A model generated the notes under the pieces. It saw only the letters and a program-made list of their open reading frames with translations, was not told where the DNA came from and did no database searches. DNA of 64,000 bases, from the NCBI RefSeq assembly GCF_040712315.1, contig NC_134017.1, positions 7,532,001-7,596,000 of the forward strand. Reading direction: 5' to 3'. Source of the stretch: Castanea sativa (taxonomy: Eukaryota > Streptophyta > Magnoliopsida > Fagales > Fagaceae). A program made the translations under genes and the position numbers. Positions 1 to 12,355 of the stretch are shown one piece after another (positions within the stretch are counted from its first letter, which is position 1; the number at the start of each line of letters is the position of its first letter).

Positions 1-1440
1 TGAGAATCTAGTAAGAAATTTATTTAATTTTGTAGTTTTTTTTTTTTACTATTTATGGGTCTCATTGTATAATTGGTACTATTTATAGGTCCCATTGTAT
101 TATTCAACTAGTTTTTAACTTCTTCTTTTTTACATTTTTAGTAAAAAAATTTCAGTTTCAACTAAATAAACTGTTCTTAAACGGACCTGTAGTATTAGAT
201 TCATTTCAGAACCATCTTTCACGTAATAATGTAGAGATTTTCCATTAAGGACAAAACTTAGGTATAGTACTTTAGGTCCCGTTCCTTAGGTTCTCCTCTT
301 AAGATTTACTCATGTCATCACTTAATTAAAAAATACACTTTCATTCCATAAGAAAAAATCCACATGGCAAAATCTTAACAGGGGAACCTAAGAAACAGCA
401 CTTAAGTACTATACCTAAGTCTTGCCCTTCCATTAATATCATAATCATCTAGAATTTGAATTATTGAATTTTTTTTTTTATTGGATGACTTGTTGACCAT
501 TAATCTATTATGCAATATTTTCCACCATGTGACATAATTTTCATGTAGGGCCAAAAATTCATGTTGAGGAAATTGCTCAGCACACACAAGTGAAGAGATG
601 TAGTGTTAGGTTCATTTGACAATCATCTTTCATGTAACCGCATAGAGATTTTTCAACAACATCAATATCATTAAGCATTTGTCTTGTTGACATCTTTTTG
701 TTTTTTAGTTGGGTGACTTGTTGACCATTAATCTTTTATGCAATATTTTCCACCATGTAACATAATTTCATGTAAGGCCCAAAATTCATGAACTTAAGCC
801 TCATGGTTGAGTAGAATATCATGTGAATGTGCTCTTAATGGCATGATTAAATTAGTGATAATATTGGCTTTAAGCCAAACCCCCCAAAGATCAATGCCCA
901 CCACACACAAGTGATGAGATGTGGTGTTAGGTTCATTTGACAACCGTCTCTCACATAATAGTGTAGAGATTTTTTATCAATATCAAAATCATCAAGAATT
1001 TGACATATTGACATCTTTTGTTTTTTGGTTGTGTGACTTATTGACCATTAATTTTCATCTAAGACCACAAATTCATGTTGAGTACATTTGTTTAGAACTT
1101 GAGGCTCATGATGGAGTAAAATATCTTGCGTATGTGCTCTTAATGACATGATTAAATTAGTGATAATATAGGCTTTAAGCAAAACCCCCACAGATCAATG
1201 CTCACCACTCATAAGTGATGAGATGTTGTGTTAGGTTCATTTGACATCCATCTTTCAAGTAACCGCGTAGAGATTATCCATCAATGTCAGAATCATCAAG
1301 AATTTGTCTCTCTTTTTTTGACTTGTTGACCATTGATCCATTATGCAATATTTTCCACTGTTTGGGGCGGCTCTACTTGTTAATCGGGGTGGTGACCACC
1401 TTGACTTGAATTTTATTTTTTATATATATACCTTAAAAAA
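1..1440. repeat. W-box-rich dispersed tandem repeat, cluster 1
   Basis: Units of roughly 305-330 bp start at about 187, 604, 924 and 1230 with 'ttaggttcattt'. They run through 'atgtagagatttt..catcaatatca', 'gacttgttgaccattaat' and 'tatgcaatattttcca' and end in 'ctttaagccaaacccc'. Each unit carries several TTGAC cores. The same family recurs near 7.66-8.69, 44.4-45.5 and 58.7-59.6 kb, with single units near 37.8 and 62.3 kb. Short ORFs on the minus strand of these units resemble each other only because the DNA is repeated. I see no gene here. Confidence 0.8.
249..427. mobile_element. Mutator-like MITE, 179 bp, 9-bp TSD
   Basis: The ends are inverted repeats of about 28 bp (GGACAAAACTTAGGTATAGT at the left; the reverse complement of the right end begins GGGCAAGACTTAGGTATAGT). 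They are flanked by the 9-bp direct repeat TTCCATTAA at 240-248 and 428-436. The paralogous sequence near 7.88 kb has the site without the insert. A 9-bp duplication with TIRs is the usual signature of Mutator-superfamily MITEs. No coding capacity. Confidence 0.85.
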
Positions 1441-2480
1441 TTAAATTTTAAATTACTATGTGTTGTTGACCACCCTAAAAATGATTCGGGACCACTCTAA
1501 AAAAATCTTGAACACCCTAAATAAAAATTTGAGCCATTAAAAATAAAATTTTGGTCCAATGAAGATTGAACCAAAAAATTGTGAGAAGTGCTATGTTAAC
1601 AACATTTTCACAAATAAATCTTAAGTGGCATATTGTTACTGGCTAATAGTAGTGAACAAAAAGATAATTTCATTGCTAATTTCAAATTAGAACCAATAAC
1701 AACTTACCAGTTAGGGTTTGTTATGAAAATATAGTAAATATAGCACTTCTCAAAAATTGCCCAAACACATACAAATTAGCCCAAAAGCCCAATTCAAATG
1801 TTTAGTTGTGATTTTTTTAAATTTTGATTTCAAAATGCATATTTTAAAATCATTATATATATTTTTTTAAAAACACATTTTCAAATAGTTAGTCACTTAG
1901 TCTGTTCGTGCTTGCTTTAGTCTTCTACTGAATTTGTTGAATTTATTTGATACATTTTCTACACATGCATATGCACTTAATTAATACCTCAATACTTTGT
2001 AGAACATGATTAATGTAACAGCTGAATGCCTAAGTTGAATATATTGAATGAACTTATAGTTTACTCTTTACTCTTTTGCTAGCACTATGAACAAATTTCT
2101 TATAAGGAAATCACTTGAATTTCGAGATTCATTTTCCAAGAAAATTCGTATTGGCTTGAATAATTTTCTTTTAGATCCTAGGATATGGGAAAATGTTTCA
2201 TCTTAATGATCAAGATGAAATAAGAAGAGCATATTTATAAAGAGGTTCTTGTCAACCTCTTGGCCATAATTTCCTTTAAAAAAAAATTTGTGGAGTATTG
2301 TGTCAATTTAATCCTAATTACTTTAAAGAATACAAAAATTAGTTGGAACATATCATGAAAAGAGATAATGCATTTTGTTTTATTTTTACTTATTTTGGTA
2401 AGGTATTAGTAATTGAATGGGAGATCAACAGTTTAATGATTGCTTAGTTGTGTACATTGACAAAGATAATCAATCAATCA
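1441..2480. other. AT-rich intergenic DNA with transposon-like debris
   Basis: The stretch starts with 'gtggtgaccacc', 'gaccaccctaaaa' and 'ggaccactctaaa', a style seen at the ends of decayed plant DNA transposons. It continues as AT-rich DNA without sustained coding potential on either strand. The start of this debris is shared with the end of the repeat cluster near 8.64 kb. Confidence 0.4.
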
Positions 2481-2497
2481 ATATATATATAAAAGGA

Positions 2498-2523
2498 GAC
2501 CTCATACAGAAGTGTATGAGGTC
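2498..2523. other. Perfect 11-bp stem hairpin
   Basis: GACCTCATACA, a GAAG loop and TGTATGAGGTC form a perfect inverted repeat. The flanking sequence just downstream (a 'tttttttacctctttcattaag' tract) recurs near 6.91 kb. No gene is adjacent, so a function is not evident. It may be the core of a small repeat. Confidence 0.5.
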
Positions 2524-2989
2524 TTTCCAAGTGGTGCACTAATTTTGCATTTAACATTTTTTTACCTCTTTCATTAAGCTTTTCTATATCAATATGTGCT
2601 GTGATGGTCCCAAGTATTTTCACTTTTCAATTTTCTATTAAAAAGTGAGAATACACAATTTGACCGATTCCTCAATATTTTGTACTTTTTTTCTTTTTTG
2701 ATGAAGTTTCATACTTTTGTCACAACCCATAATTTTGAGAAACATTTGTGTTCTAGAAATTTTCTTAGCACAATCCTTCAAACGGTCCCATTATTTTTTC
2801 AAAGAAGACCTTTCTTTCAAAGAAATTGTTTTAATGCAATCATTTTATGTACAACTTTCTCTTCTTCCCTTTCCCTTCCCTTACTTTCTCCTCCCTTCTT
2901 TCCTTTTCATCTCCCTTACAACCAAACAAGATACTAGTTTCCAAATTCAACTAATAAATTTTTTTTTGAGGATATTAATAAAAAGAGTC

Positions 2990-3257
2990 TGAATTTGATA
3001 AGAATGTGGTGTAAAATTCGTGTTTTACACCATCCAATAAGAGATGTCACATCAGCTTTTTATTTAAAACTCAGTACATCATACTACAATTAATAACATC
3101 TTAATAAACTCCCAATTTGGCTGAATTTTCAGATGAGTATTATAATTGATTGAGTGTGGTTGTGCTTATTTTTTAATACATGATAAGATGATGTGACATG
3201 TTGGGATTAGAAAGTGTAAAACTTGGGTTTTAAACCACATCTTTATAAAATTTAATC
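2990..3257. mobile_element. MITE-like inverted repeat, about 270 bp
   Basis: The left arm ('aagaatgtggtgtaaaa', 'ttttacacca', 'atgtcacatca') is matched by the reverse complement of the right arm ('aagatgtggtttaaaa', 'ttttacact', 'atgtcacatca') over about 70 bp with mismatches. Exact ends and a target duplication were not resolved. Confidence 0.55.
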
Positions 3258-3983
3258 TTCAATAAAAATATGTAAAAAACATGTTTGATTATTGTTTTAG
3301 TCTTTAACACTTGTATAATGTATCAAAATCATTTTTAACATCTTAAATGTGTCAATTTTGTTTCTAAACTTTTTGTTTTTTGTCAAAAAAATCCTTATTA
3401 TTAAGCGGTACATGAAAAGAATTGATTTATCTAACATTAATATCAAAATAATATTTTTATGCCATCTAAGCTATGCTTTGAATTATCACGTGTCCTTAAT
3501 TAGAAAATAAAATAAGATATTTGAAAATATATTAATTGCATCTCCATAAGTAAACGAGATGTCAATTTATTAGCAGAAATTGAAAATTTCTTTTCTTTTC
3601 TTTTCGTCTACTTTCTCACCAACCAAATGGGGTATAACTGTATAAGTCTTGACTTTTTAGTTAAATTGCTTATGAACATCATCTACAAAACATACTATTT
3701 ACCTAATTTTAAAATGAAAATTAAAAAAAAAAGAAAAAGAAGGAAAAGCCAAATGTCCATTTTTTACATTATCATTTTTTTAAGAAGTTAAAGTTATTGT
3801 CAATTATATTATAAAAATCTTGTAAACTAACATTTTAATGAATATAATTAGTGTCATGTCAACTAGGTAATAAATCAATTTCCTAATTATTTTCCTATTT
3901 TGTGTTTAAAAATTGATACATCCATTTAATAAAAGTAATGTGTAATCCCGTGCATATGCACATGTACATTTAAAAACAATCAC

Positions 3984-3986
<3 letters not shown>
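3258..3986. other. AT-rich intergenic DNA, no feature seen
   Basis: Low-complexity AT-rich sequence with homopolymer runs. No ORF, RNA gene or recognisable repeat boundary was found. Confidence 0.4.

Positions 3987-4023
<37 letters not shown>
3987..4023. repeat. (TA)n microsatellite
   Basis: An uninterrupted TA/AT dinucleotide run. Confidence 0.95.
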
Positions 4024-4026
<3 letters not shown>

Positions 4027-4260
4027 TTAAAATCTAATTGGATCTAGTCTCTTCGGTTTTTGTACCAAATAATTTACTTGCTACAAAAATTAAAAAATTA
4101 GATGGGACACATGACACAAAATTGAACTCTAATTAAAATTCAATTTAGAATCTAATTGAATTTAGACTCTTTGATTTTTGCACCTAATAATTCATTTGAC
4201 ACACAAATTTAAAAATTAGATGAGACACATGATGCAAAATTAGACTCCAATATATAGATG
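4027..4260. repeat. Two tandem ~120 bp units
   Basis: Two diverged direct repeats, each with 'aatctaattg', 'ctcttcggtttttg' or 'ctctttgatttttg', and 'attagatg.gacacatga'. A third partial copy ('aaaatctaattaaatttt', 'ttagttttggctt') lies at about 4445-4515, just before another TA run. Probably transposon-derived. Confidence 0.5.
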
Positions 4261-4509
4261 TATAGCAACCTACCATCACTCTATTTAAAATTACATGTTG
4301 TTCATGAAATCATAGTCCCGTATATGGTCCTTTTTTAGGAGCCACTATCTCATCAAAAAAAAAAAAAAAAGTTAGTATATTGCAATATATTTGGAATGAT
4401 GAGTCCATCGGTATTTGGAATCAATGTTCTTAAATTGGACAGTAGCACAAAATTAGACAATAATTGGGATCCAATTTAAAATCTAATTAAATTTTCTCTT
4501 AGTTTTGGC

Positions 4510-4515
<6 letters not shown>

Positions 4516-4579
<64 letters not shown>
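4516..4579. repeat. (AT)n microsatellite
   Basis: A long uninterrupted AT dinucleotide run of about 64 bp. Apparent tyrosine/isoleucine ORFs here are artefacts of the repeat. Confidence 0.95.
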
Positions 4580-4582
<3 letters not shown>

Positions 4583-5286
4583 TAGTTATTGGCCCATGCG
4601 TTGCACAATTTTTTTTGGTATGATCTTTTTTGGTAAATATTATGACTGAAGAACATTGTTTTAGGGAAAAAAAACTTCTTTCATTTTTATGTAGTGATTT
4701 TAAGAAATACAATGAAGGGTTTTATGATAAATTTTGTTAATTTTATGAAATACATTTATATAAAATAAAACTCATAAAATGCATAAGATATACGTAAAGG
4801 CATAATGCATGACTACGCATGAAAGTTATTGTATTTTTTAATTTCTATTAGCCAGATCACATTTCTTAAATAAATTGAACAACCATTTCATCACCCCATT
4901 GTGCACGTAATGATTGGAATGTTGTTAGTTAGTTTAATTGAACAATATTGTGTTTATTCTTTTTTTAAACTACAATTGATAATTCACAACATGAGTAAAC
5001 AACTTATTGAGTATTGCAAAAGATACAAATATGAATATTAACATGAGCATGAACATGAATGGAGATTTCTATTCATTTTCTTGAAGAAAAAATGTACTTA
5101 AAAAAAATTTCAAACAATTAGGTAAAGAAGAATCAAGTTATAGATAGCAAAATCAATAAACCAAAAATTTTAGGAGCCTAAGAGGAGCCATTACTCATTT
5201 GAAAAAACCCAAAATACTCAAGGTTAAAAAAAAAAAAAAAAACCATTCACTCCACCCTTCCATCGCAACTGCTTTTGCTCAAGGAA

Positions 5287-5289
<3 letters not shown>

Positions 5290-5351
<62 letters not shown>
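5290..5351. repeat. (AT)n microsatellite
   Basis: An AT dinucleotide run of about 62 bp. The ORF crossing it has no supporting coding features. Confidence 0.95.
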
Positions 5352-5358
<7 letters not shown>

Positions 5359-7659
5359 TTACAATATGTATGCTAATCCCGCGACTTGAACTTTTTCTCC
5401 ATGACTCTCACAATTTGAACATTTTCTCCCTTAAACCCTAGACATTTTGTGTATGGGGAGATGCCAATTCAGCTCCATGGCCCTTGTCATATATATATCA
5501 TTCAATAAATATAGAACTTCCTTTAAAAAAATTAATATGTTTATCATAATTAAGGAAAATCCTAATGGGTACTTCACTTGAGCATATGTGAAAAAAGACA
5601 TATACATACCACAAATGGTAAAGGAGAAAAAAAAGTTGCTAATCCCTTTTAATATGGTTAATTTCTTTGCCTCAATTAGTCGCCCAAACAACATACCGCT
5701 TATTCATACCACAACCACAAATGACAATTTGCATTGGCCATCGGCAATTGCTAATCTGAAAGTACAGATTTATTTAATAGCTCTACCTTCGTATCTTTTG
5801 GTTAATGTGTCTTTACTAAATCAAAATCAAACCACAAAACTCATAAAAATCACCAAATTAGAGTTTAAATTATAATTAAATTTTTAAAAGAAATCTAGGC
5901 ACAATTGCACAAAAATTCCACACGTAACTAAGTCATACTTAAGAGTATTGGACATTTTTTCCTTTGTATAAATAGCGGGGTCCCAATGGGATGGGGAGCT
6001 AACAATTTTCTCTCCAAAATATTTATTATAGGAATATAAAAGTTTTTCATTGTAGACTTTTCATGCTTAAAGAACATGACTTGTCAACTAATCAAACTAG
6101 AGTTTTTAATACCTACAGCAATTTCACAACATCAAGAACAAACTCCAGTGTATGCAGTGTCAAATTCCATAGTCTCCTGTTATATCAAATGAGTGTTTAA
6201 TTTTTCTCACAAAGTATTGAATAGTAAAGCTTATGGGCCATAGTCTCAACTACAACTCTCAATCATGTGGGACTTAGATGACTCTTTTCCACAACGTATT
6301 ATTATGAGATGTAGAAAACGTTTGGAGTGTACACAATTTTTATTGTGAATGGGAAGAAATTTCATCCTATTCCAATTGATTAGGTCAGTAAGGACCTATT
6401 CCAATTTAATGATCCTGGAATTTTGTATACAAGTAATAATCAAGGAAACTTCCATCTAAAATAAGTCGGACTTTTGGCAAGAGAGAAAATTGATGTCCAG
6501 ACAAATCAAGCTAAGGCCAACCAAAATGGACCATATTCTTAATTTCTTATCTCGATTTGTTCCATGTACAAGACTTACAGCCAATGCTTGGTGTATAAAA
6601 GTTGAACATCTTATCTAAAGTCCATCCTTTGAAAGCTTGAGAAAAATTTCATTTAAACCAACACAATATATAAATTATAAAGGAATCAAAGAAAAATTGT
6701 CAAAAATAATAAAAATTTAATCTGTGCTTAGATTCTTATAAGGATGAACACAATAGCAATATCCTTTTTTAAAAAATAAAGATAAAAAAAAATCTATGCT
6801 TATTTTGTACATATGATAATCTATCACAGTTTTTTGAGACTTATGATGATTAGTGATTAGGAGTTATAAATGAATAATCACTCTATATATATAGACATTC
6901 TAATTTTGCATTTAGCATTTTTTTACCTCTTTCATTAAGTTTTTTTTACTGTTACTCAAAAGTTTACATTAATTTATTTTACTATTATCTCATTAATCTC
7001 TCATTTATTGCTTAAGCTTACATCACACATTTCTCTCTTTTTCATATCTTTTAGCATACCCACCGTTTTAATATTTAAAAAAAAGAAAAATAATAATAAT
7101 AATTAAAGACTAATATTAATAACTAACCAAATAAGGCCTTGGAGAGAGATAGAGAGACACAAAAATGTTATGAATTGTTAAATAAACCGCATTATTTCAC
7201 TACATATTACCAAAATAAAAGAGCTAAGACTAACAAAACATTTGAAAGAGAGAGAAAGAGAAATCTAAGGGGCTGCCGCCTCCATCATATTGGTCTCCCA
7301 CTACCATCAAGACGCTGAAACCCCTATAAATTTTTTTTTTAAAATTAAGGGATTAAATATGATTTAGGCTTGAGTCATTTGGTTGGATAGTTTTTGTTTT
7401 GGGTATATAAGTAGAGAGAATACTTGGTACGCAATGTAAAGTCATATTCTACCATGGTTTTAAATCATCTATAAGATACATGCATACACATTTGCTCACA
7501 CCGTGTTTTAATGTCGCACTATTGATGAGTGCAAGACAATGATAGAGTTGGACATACTTTTATTTCATAGTATTAAAAATGTGAACACAACACAAATTAG
7601 TTGATTTTCATGATCCCGTTACTCTTTTGCATTTATTTTTTGTTTCATAATTAAAAAAA
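5352..7659. other. AT-rich intergenic DNA
   Basis: No gene or full-length transposon was recognised on either strand. At about 6890-6945 there is a short copy of the 'tttgcatttagc..ttttacctctttcattaag' sequence also seen at about 2543-2580. Short ORFs are spurious, with no domain and no conserved copy. Confidence 0.4.
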
Positions 7660-8690
7660 AATTATTTAATTTATTTAATTTTGTAGTTTTTTTTTACTAT
7701 TTATGGGTCTCATTGTACAATTGGAATTATTCGTAAGTCTCATTGTACTATTCAACTAGCTTTTAAATTTTTATTTTCTACATTTTCAACAACAAATTTT
7801 TAGTTTCAACTAAATAAACCGTTCTCAAATAAACCAGTAGTATTAGGTTCATTTCAGAACCATCTTTCACGTAATAATGTAGAGATTTTCCATCAATATC
7901 ATAATCATCTAGAATTTGAATTGTTGAATTATTGTTTTTATTGGGTGACTTGTTGACCATTAATCTATTATGCAATATTTTCCACCATGTGACATAATTT
8001 TTATGTAGGGCCAAAAATTCATGTTGAGGAAATTATTTTTGGAACTTAAGGCTCATTATTGAGTACAATCTCAAGTCATGTGTATGTGCTCTTAATGACT
8101 TGATTAAATCAATGATAATATATGCTTTTAGCCAAACCCCTAGAGATCAATGCTTAGCACACACAAGTGAAAAGATGTAGTGTTAGGTTCATTTGACGAT
8201 CATCTTTCAGGTAACCGTGTAGAGATTTTTCAACAATATCAAAATGATTAAGAGTTTGTCTTATTGACATCTTTTGTTTTTGTAATTGGGTGACTTGTTG
8301 ACCATTAATCCATTGTGCAATATTTTTCACCATGTGACATAATCTCATGTAAGGCCCAAAATTCATGAACTTAAGCCTCATGATTGAGTTGAATATCATG
8401 TGAGTGTGCTCTTAATGACATGAATAAATTAGTGATAATATAGGCTTTAAGCAAAACCCCCAAAGATCAATGCTCACCACACACAAGTGATGAGATGTTG
8501 CATTAGGTTCATTTGACATCCATCTTTCAAGTAACCGCGTAGCTATTATTCATCAATGTCAGAATCATCTAGAATCTGGCTCTCTTTTTTTGAATTGTTG
8601 ACCATTGATCCATTATGCAATATTTTCCACTATTAGGGGTGGCTCTACTTATTAATCAAGGTGGTGACCACATCTCATTTTTCTAAGTGT
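7660..8690. repeat. W-box-rich dispersed tandem repeat, cluster 2
   Basis: A paralogue of positions 1-1440. It has the same left flank ('tttttttactatttatgggtctc'-type sequence), units at about 7840, 8180 and 8498, and the same right junction into 'ggggtggctctactta..ggtggtgaccac'. Unlike clusters 1 and 4 it lacks the 179 bp MULE insert and so shows the empty site ('gattttccatcaatatc'). Confidence 0.8.
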
Positions 8691-9600
8691 TGATAGTTAT
8701 ACCATGTAAATGCAGATATTTCCTTTACCACTTGAGTTGCTAAAGGGACAATAAGAAATTCCTACAAGTTATAAGTTGCCGTGTTGAAAACTTAGGGATG
8801 AATGATCTAGACATGAAGACCCATTGCAAGCTACTTTTGATTGTCTCATTCCATGAGGGTATTCAAATATAGATTTGAAGGAAATACATTGTAATGGATT
8901 TCCGTTGTCAATGAAGTTTTTTCCTTCTTGTGATGAGAAAGTAGCAAAGTAAGTAGTAGTTAAGAAACTTATAATGGATTTCTTTGTAGTCTGGCTTCTT
9001 CCTTTAGATACTTTACAACAAGAGACCTATTTGTAGTACATGAAAGTTGGTTATAAATTTTGGGGTCAAATGTCCATAATTTCTAGATCGATTATGATTG
9101 TCCTTGCCATTGATAATGATTATGATGGAACAATAAAAATTGTTTTTAGTTATATGATAAATTCATATTTTTCAAGTCCAAGTTGTAACTAATAGCAAAT
9201 TATTAGTTGTCTATGATGACAGATTTTTAGTCATCATCTTGTCAATTGGATTATCAATAACTTTTTTATTACCTCATGTATTTATTAAAAATGTTACTAA
9301 AATCAAAATGTAGAAGGTTTAAGAAAGACAATAATTGGAAAAAAATATTTTATGATCTTAAATCCAATTCTAAATCCAAATCTAAATTTAGGTATCCAAA
9401 TAATGGAAATTCAAATTATGAATTTCAAATCTTGAGTTTTATAAAAAGACCCAAACAAGGAATTTTACAATCAATGGATTTCAAATCAAGGCATTTTAAA
9501 TCCATTGATTTAAAATCCAAATCCAAATGTTGCCATCCAAAGACAACCTTAAGTTTTTTTTTGCGAGAATTTCAAAAAAAAACTTAAAAAAATGGTGTGT
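8691..9600. other. AT-rich intergenic DNA
   Basis: Unique-looking AT-rich sequence. Around 9360-9530 there are degenerate 'aaatccaaatctaaat' repeats, which explain the ORF in this stretch. No supported gene. Confidence 0.4.
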
Positions 9601-9603
9601 GTT

Positions 9604-9622
9604 TGTGTGTGTGTGTGTGTGT
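9604..9622. repeat. (GT)n microsatellite
   Basis: A short GT dinucleotide run. Confidence 0.9.
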
Positions 9623-9736
9623 ACTAGATAGTTTTTTATAGATAATTTATCATCTTTTAAATTACAATAAGTATACACCAAAATACAACAACTAAATTAC
9701 AAAAGAAAATTTTATAAGTTCCACTGAGACTTTTAA

Positions 9737-9754
9737 GGGGGGGGGGGGGGGGGG
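9737..9754 (+). repeat. G18 homopolymer
   Basis: Eighteen consecutive G residues in otherwise AT-rich DNA, about 25 bp before the 30-bp tandem array. This could be a real G-tract or an assembly artefact. Confidence 0.9.
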
Positions 9755-9778
9755 AAGCAAGTAGAGTAGTTATATAAC

Positions 9779-10425
9779 ATTTTTATTGTCATTTTGGTCT
9801 TGCAAATAAAGGTTTCAAGGTCATTTTGGTTATTTTTTGGTTTCAATGGCATCATGGTCATTTTTTAGGTTATAAGGGTATTTCTATCATTTTTTAGGTT
9901 TTAGGGGTATTTCGGTCGTTATTTAGTCATGGTATTTTGGTAATTTTCTAGGTTTTGAGAGTATTTTGGTCATTTTTAGGTTTTAAGTGCATTACAGTTA
10001 TTTTTTTAGGTCCTAAGGGTATTTTAGTCACTTTTTACGTTACAAGTTCATTTTTGTCATTTTTTAGGTTTCAAGTTCATTTAAGTCATTTTTAGGTTTT
10101 AAGGGTATTTCGGTTATTTTTTAAGTTTTAAGGTCATTTTTAAGGTTCTATAAATATTTCGATCATTTTTTTAGGTTTCAGGTGTATTATGGTCATTATT
10201 TAAGTTTTAAGAGTATTTTAGTCACTTTTTAGCTTACAAAGTCATTTCAACCATTTTTTTTATGTTTCAGGGTCATTTAGGTTATTTTTTAGGTTCTAAA
10301 GATATTTTGGTCATTTTTTTGGTTTTAGGGTCATTTCGATCATTATTTAGGTTCTAAGTGTATTTCCATCATTTTTAAGTTTTAAGGGTATCCCAGTATT
10401 TTCTAAGAGTTTTAGGGATATTTTG
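9779..10425. repeat. ~30-bp tandem array
   Basis: About twenty diverged units around 'ttttttaggttttaaggg' plus 'tatttcggtcat'. Variation is mostly T-run length and point changes. The last unit, 'agggatattttggtcac', merges directly into the first unit of the 93-bp array, sharing GGTCAC. Confidence 0.9.
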
Positions 10426-12355
10426 GTCACATGTAATGTTGGTATTGCTCAATGTGACAATAGAACTGTCAAATGTGAGCAAAAAAAATAAGGGAACCAT
10501 TGGATGTGATAAAAGTACGGTCACATGTGATATTGGTACTACCCAATGTAATGATGTAACTGTCAAATGTAAGAAAAAAAAAAGGGAACCATCAAATGTG
10601 ATAAAAGTACAATCAAATGTGATGTTGGTCTTGCCTAATGTAAAAATGGACCATCCAATGTGAGTAAACAAATAAGGGAACCATTGAATGTGATAAAAGC
10701 ACGGTCACATGTGATGTTGGTGCTGCCCAATGTGACAATGAAACTGTCAAATGTGAGAAAAAAAAAATAAGAAACCATCGAATGTGTCAAAAGTATGGTC
10801 GCATGTGATGTTGGTACTGTCCAATGTGACAATGGGACTACCAAATGTTAAAAAAATAAAATAAAATAATGGTGCCACAGATTTTGACAAAAGTATGATC
10901 AGATGTCATGTTGATACTGCCCAATGTGACGATGAAACTTTCAAATGTGAGAAAAAAATAAGAGTACCACTGAATATGACAAAAGTATGGTCAGATGTGG
11001 TATTGATACTGCCCAATGTGATGATGAAACTGCCAAATGTGAGAAAAAAATAAGGGAACCTTTGGATGTGATAAAAGTACGGTCACATGTGATGTTAATA
11101 TTACCCAATGTAATGATGTAACTGTTAAATATAAGGGGAAAAAAGGGAACCATCAAATGTGATAAAAGTGCAGTCATATGTGATGTTAGTATTGCCTAAT
11201 GTAAAAATGGAACCATTAAATGTGAGAAAAAAAATAAGGGAACTATCGAATGTGATAAAAGTACGGTCACATGTAATGTTGGTACTGTCCAATGTGACAA
11301 TGGAACCGTCAAATGTGAGCAAAAATAAGGAACCATTGAATGTGTCAAAAGTAAGGTCGCATGTGATGTTGGTACCGTCCAATATGACAATGAAACTATT
11401 AAATGTAAAAAAAAATAAAATAAAATAATAGTGCCACAAATTGTGACAAAATTATGGTCAGATGTCATGTTGGTACTACCCAATGTGACGACGAAACTTT
11501 CAAATGTGAGAAAAAAATGAGAATATCACCGAATGTGACAAAAGCATGGTCAGACGTGATATTGATACTGCCCAATGTGATGATTAAACTATCAAATGTG
11601 GGAAAAAAAAAATGGTACCACCAAATGTGATAAAAGTACGGTCATAAGTGATGTTAGTACTGCCCAATGTGACAATAAAACTGTCAAATGTGAACAAAAA
11701 AATAGGGTACTACGAAATGTGACAAAAGTACAGTCAGATGTGATGTTGGTATTACCTAATATGACAATAGAATCATCAAATGTAAAAAAAAAAAAAAAAA
11801 AAAGAACCACCAAATGTGACAAAACAACAGTCACATATGATATTAGAACTACACAATGTAAGGATGAAATCGACAAATGTGAGAAAAAAATAGGGTACAA
11901 CCAAATGTGACAAAAGGACAATCAGATCTGATGCTAGTACTGCCTAATATGACAATTAATGAAACCATCAAATGTGAGGGAAAAAAATAGAACTACCAAA
12001 TGTGACAGAAAAACAATCACATGTAATGTTAAAATTGCATAATATGAGGATGAAACTGTCAAATGTGAGAAAAAAAATAAAAGAACCACCAAATGTGACA
12101 AAAATACCGTCACTTGTTATGTTAGTAGTGCACAATGTGAGGAGGAAACCATCAGATGTGAGAAAAAATAAAAAGAACCACCAATGTAACTAGAGTACTG
12201 TCACATGTGATGCTGGAAGCCTGGAATTACACAATATGAGGAAGGAACCATCAAATGTAAGAAAAAAAATAAGATAACCATCAAATGTAACAAAAGAATT
12301 GTCACATGTAATGTTGGAACTGCACAATGTGAGAATGAAACCGTCAAATATGATG
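10426..12355. repeat. ~93-bp satellite array with six-unit higher-order repeat
   Basis: About 20 units of 92-94 bp (one about 100). Starts of 'gtcacatgtgatgttggt' were placed at about 10426, 10520, 10612, 10704, 10798, 10898, 10990 and 11082. Each unit reads roughly 'caatgtgacaatgaaact', 'gtcaaatgtgag', an A-run, 'aaccatcaaatgtgat' and 'aaaagtacg'. A block of six units (about 562 bp) is repeated: private variants such as the 'aaaataaaataaaataatgg'-type spacer with 'gtgccacag' at about 10855-10880 recur at about 11415-11440. Later units are more diverged. Open frames in both strands come from the repeat. Confidence 0.9.

Noticed and set aside
402..587. 61-codon minus ORF resembling ones at 7778-8014 and 59157-59384
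   Set aside because: Similarity follows from the DNA repeat. The frame is not kept in other units, so there is no sign of protein conservation.
4515..5441. ORFs with long Tyr-Ile runs
   Set aside because: They are AT dinucleotide microsatellites.
10375..12193. Many overlapping ORFs of 60-109 codons on both strands
   Set aside because: All follow the 93-bp satellite period. Both strands are open because the unit lacks stops, not because of coding selection.
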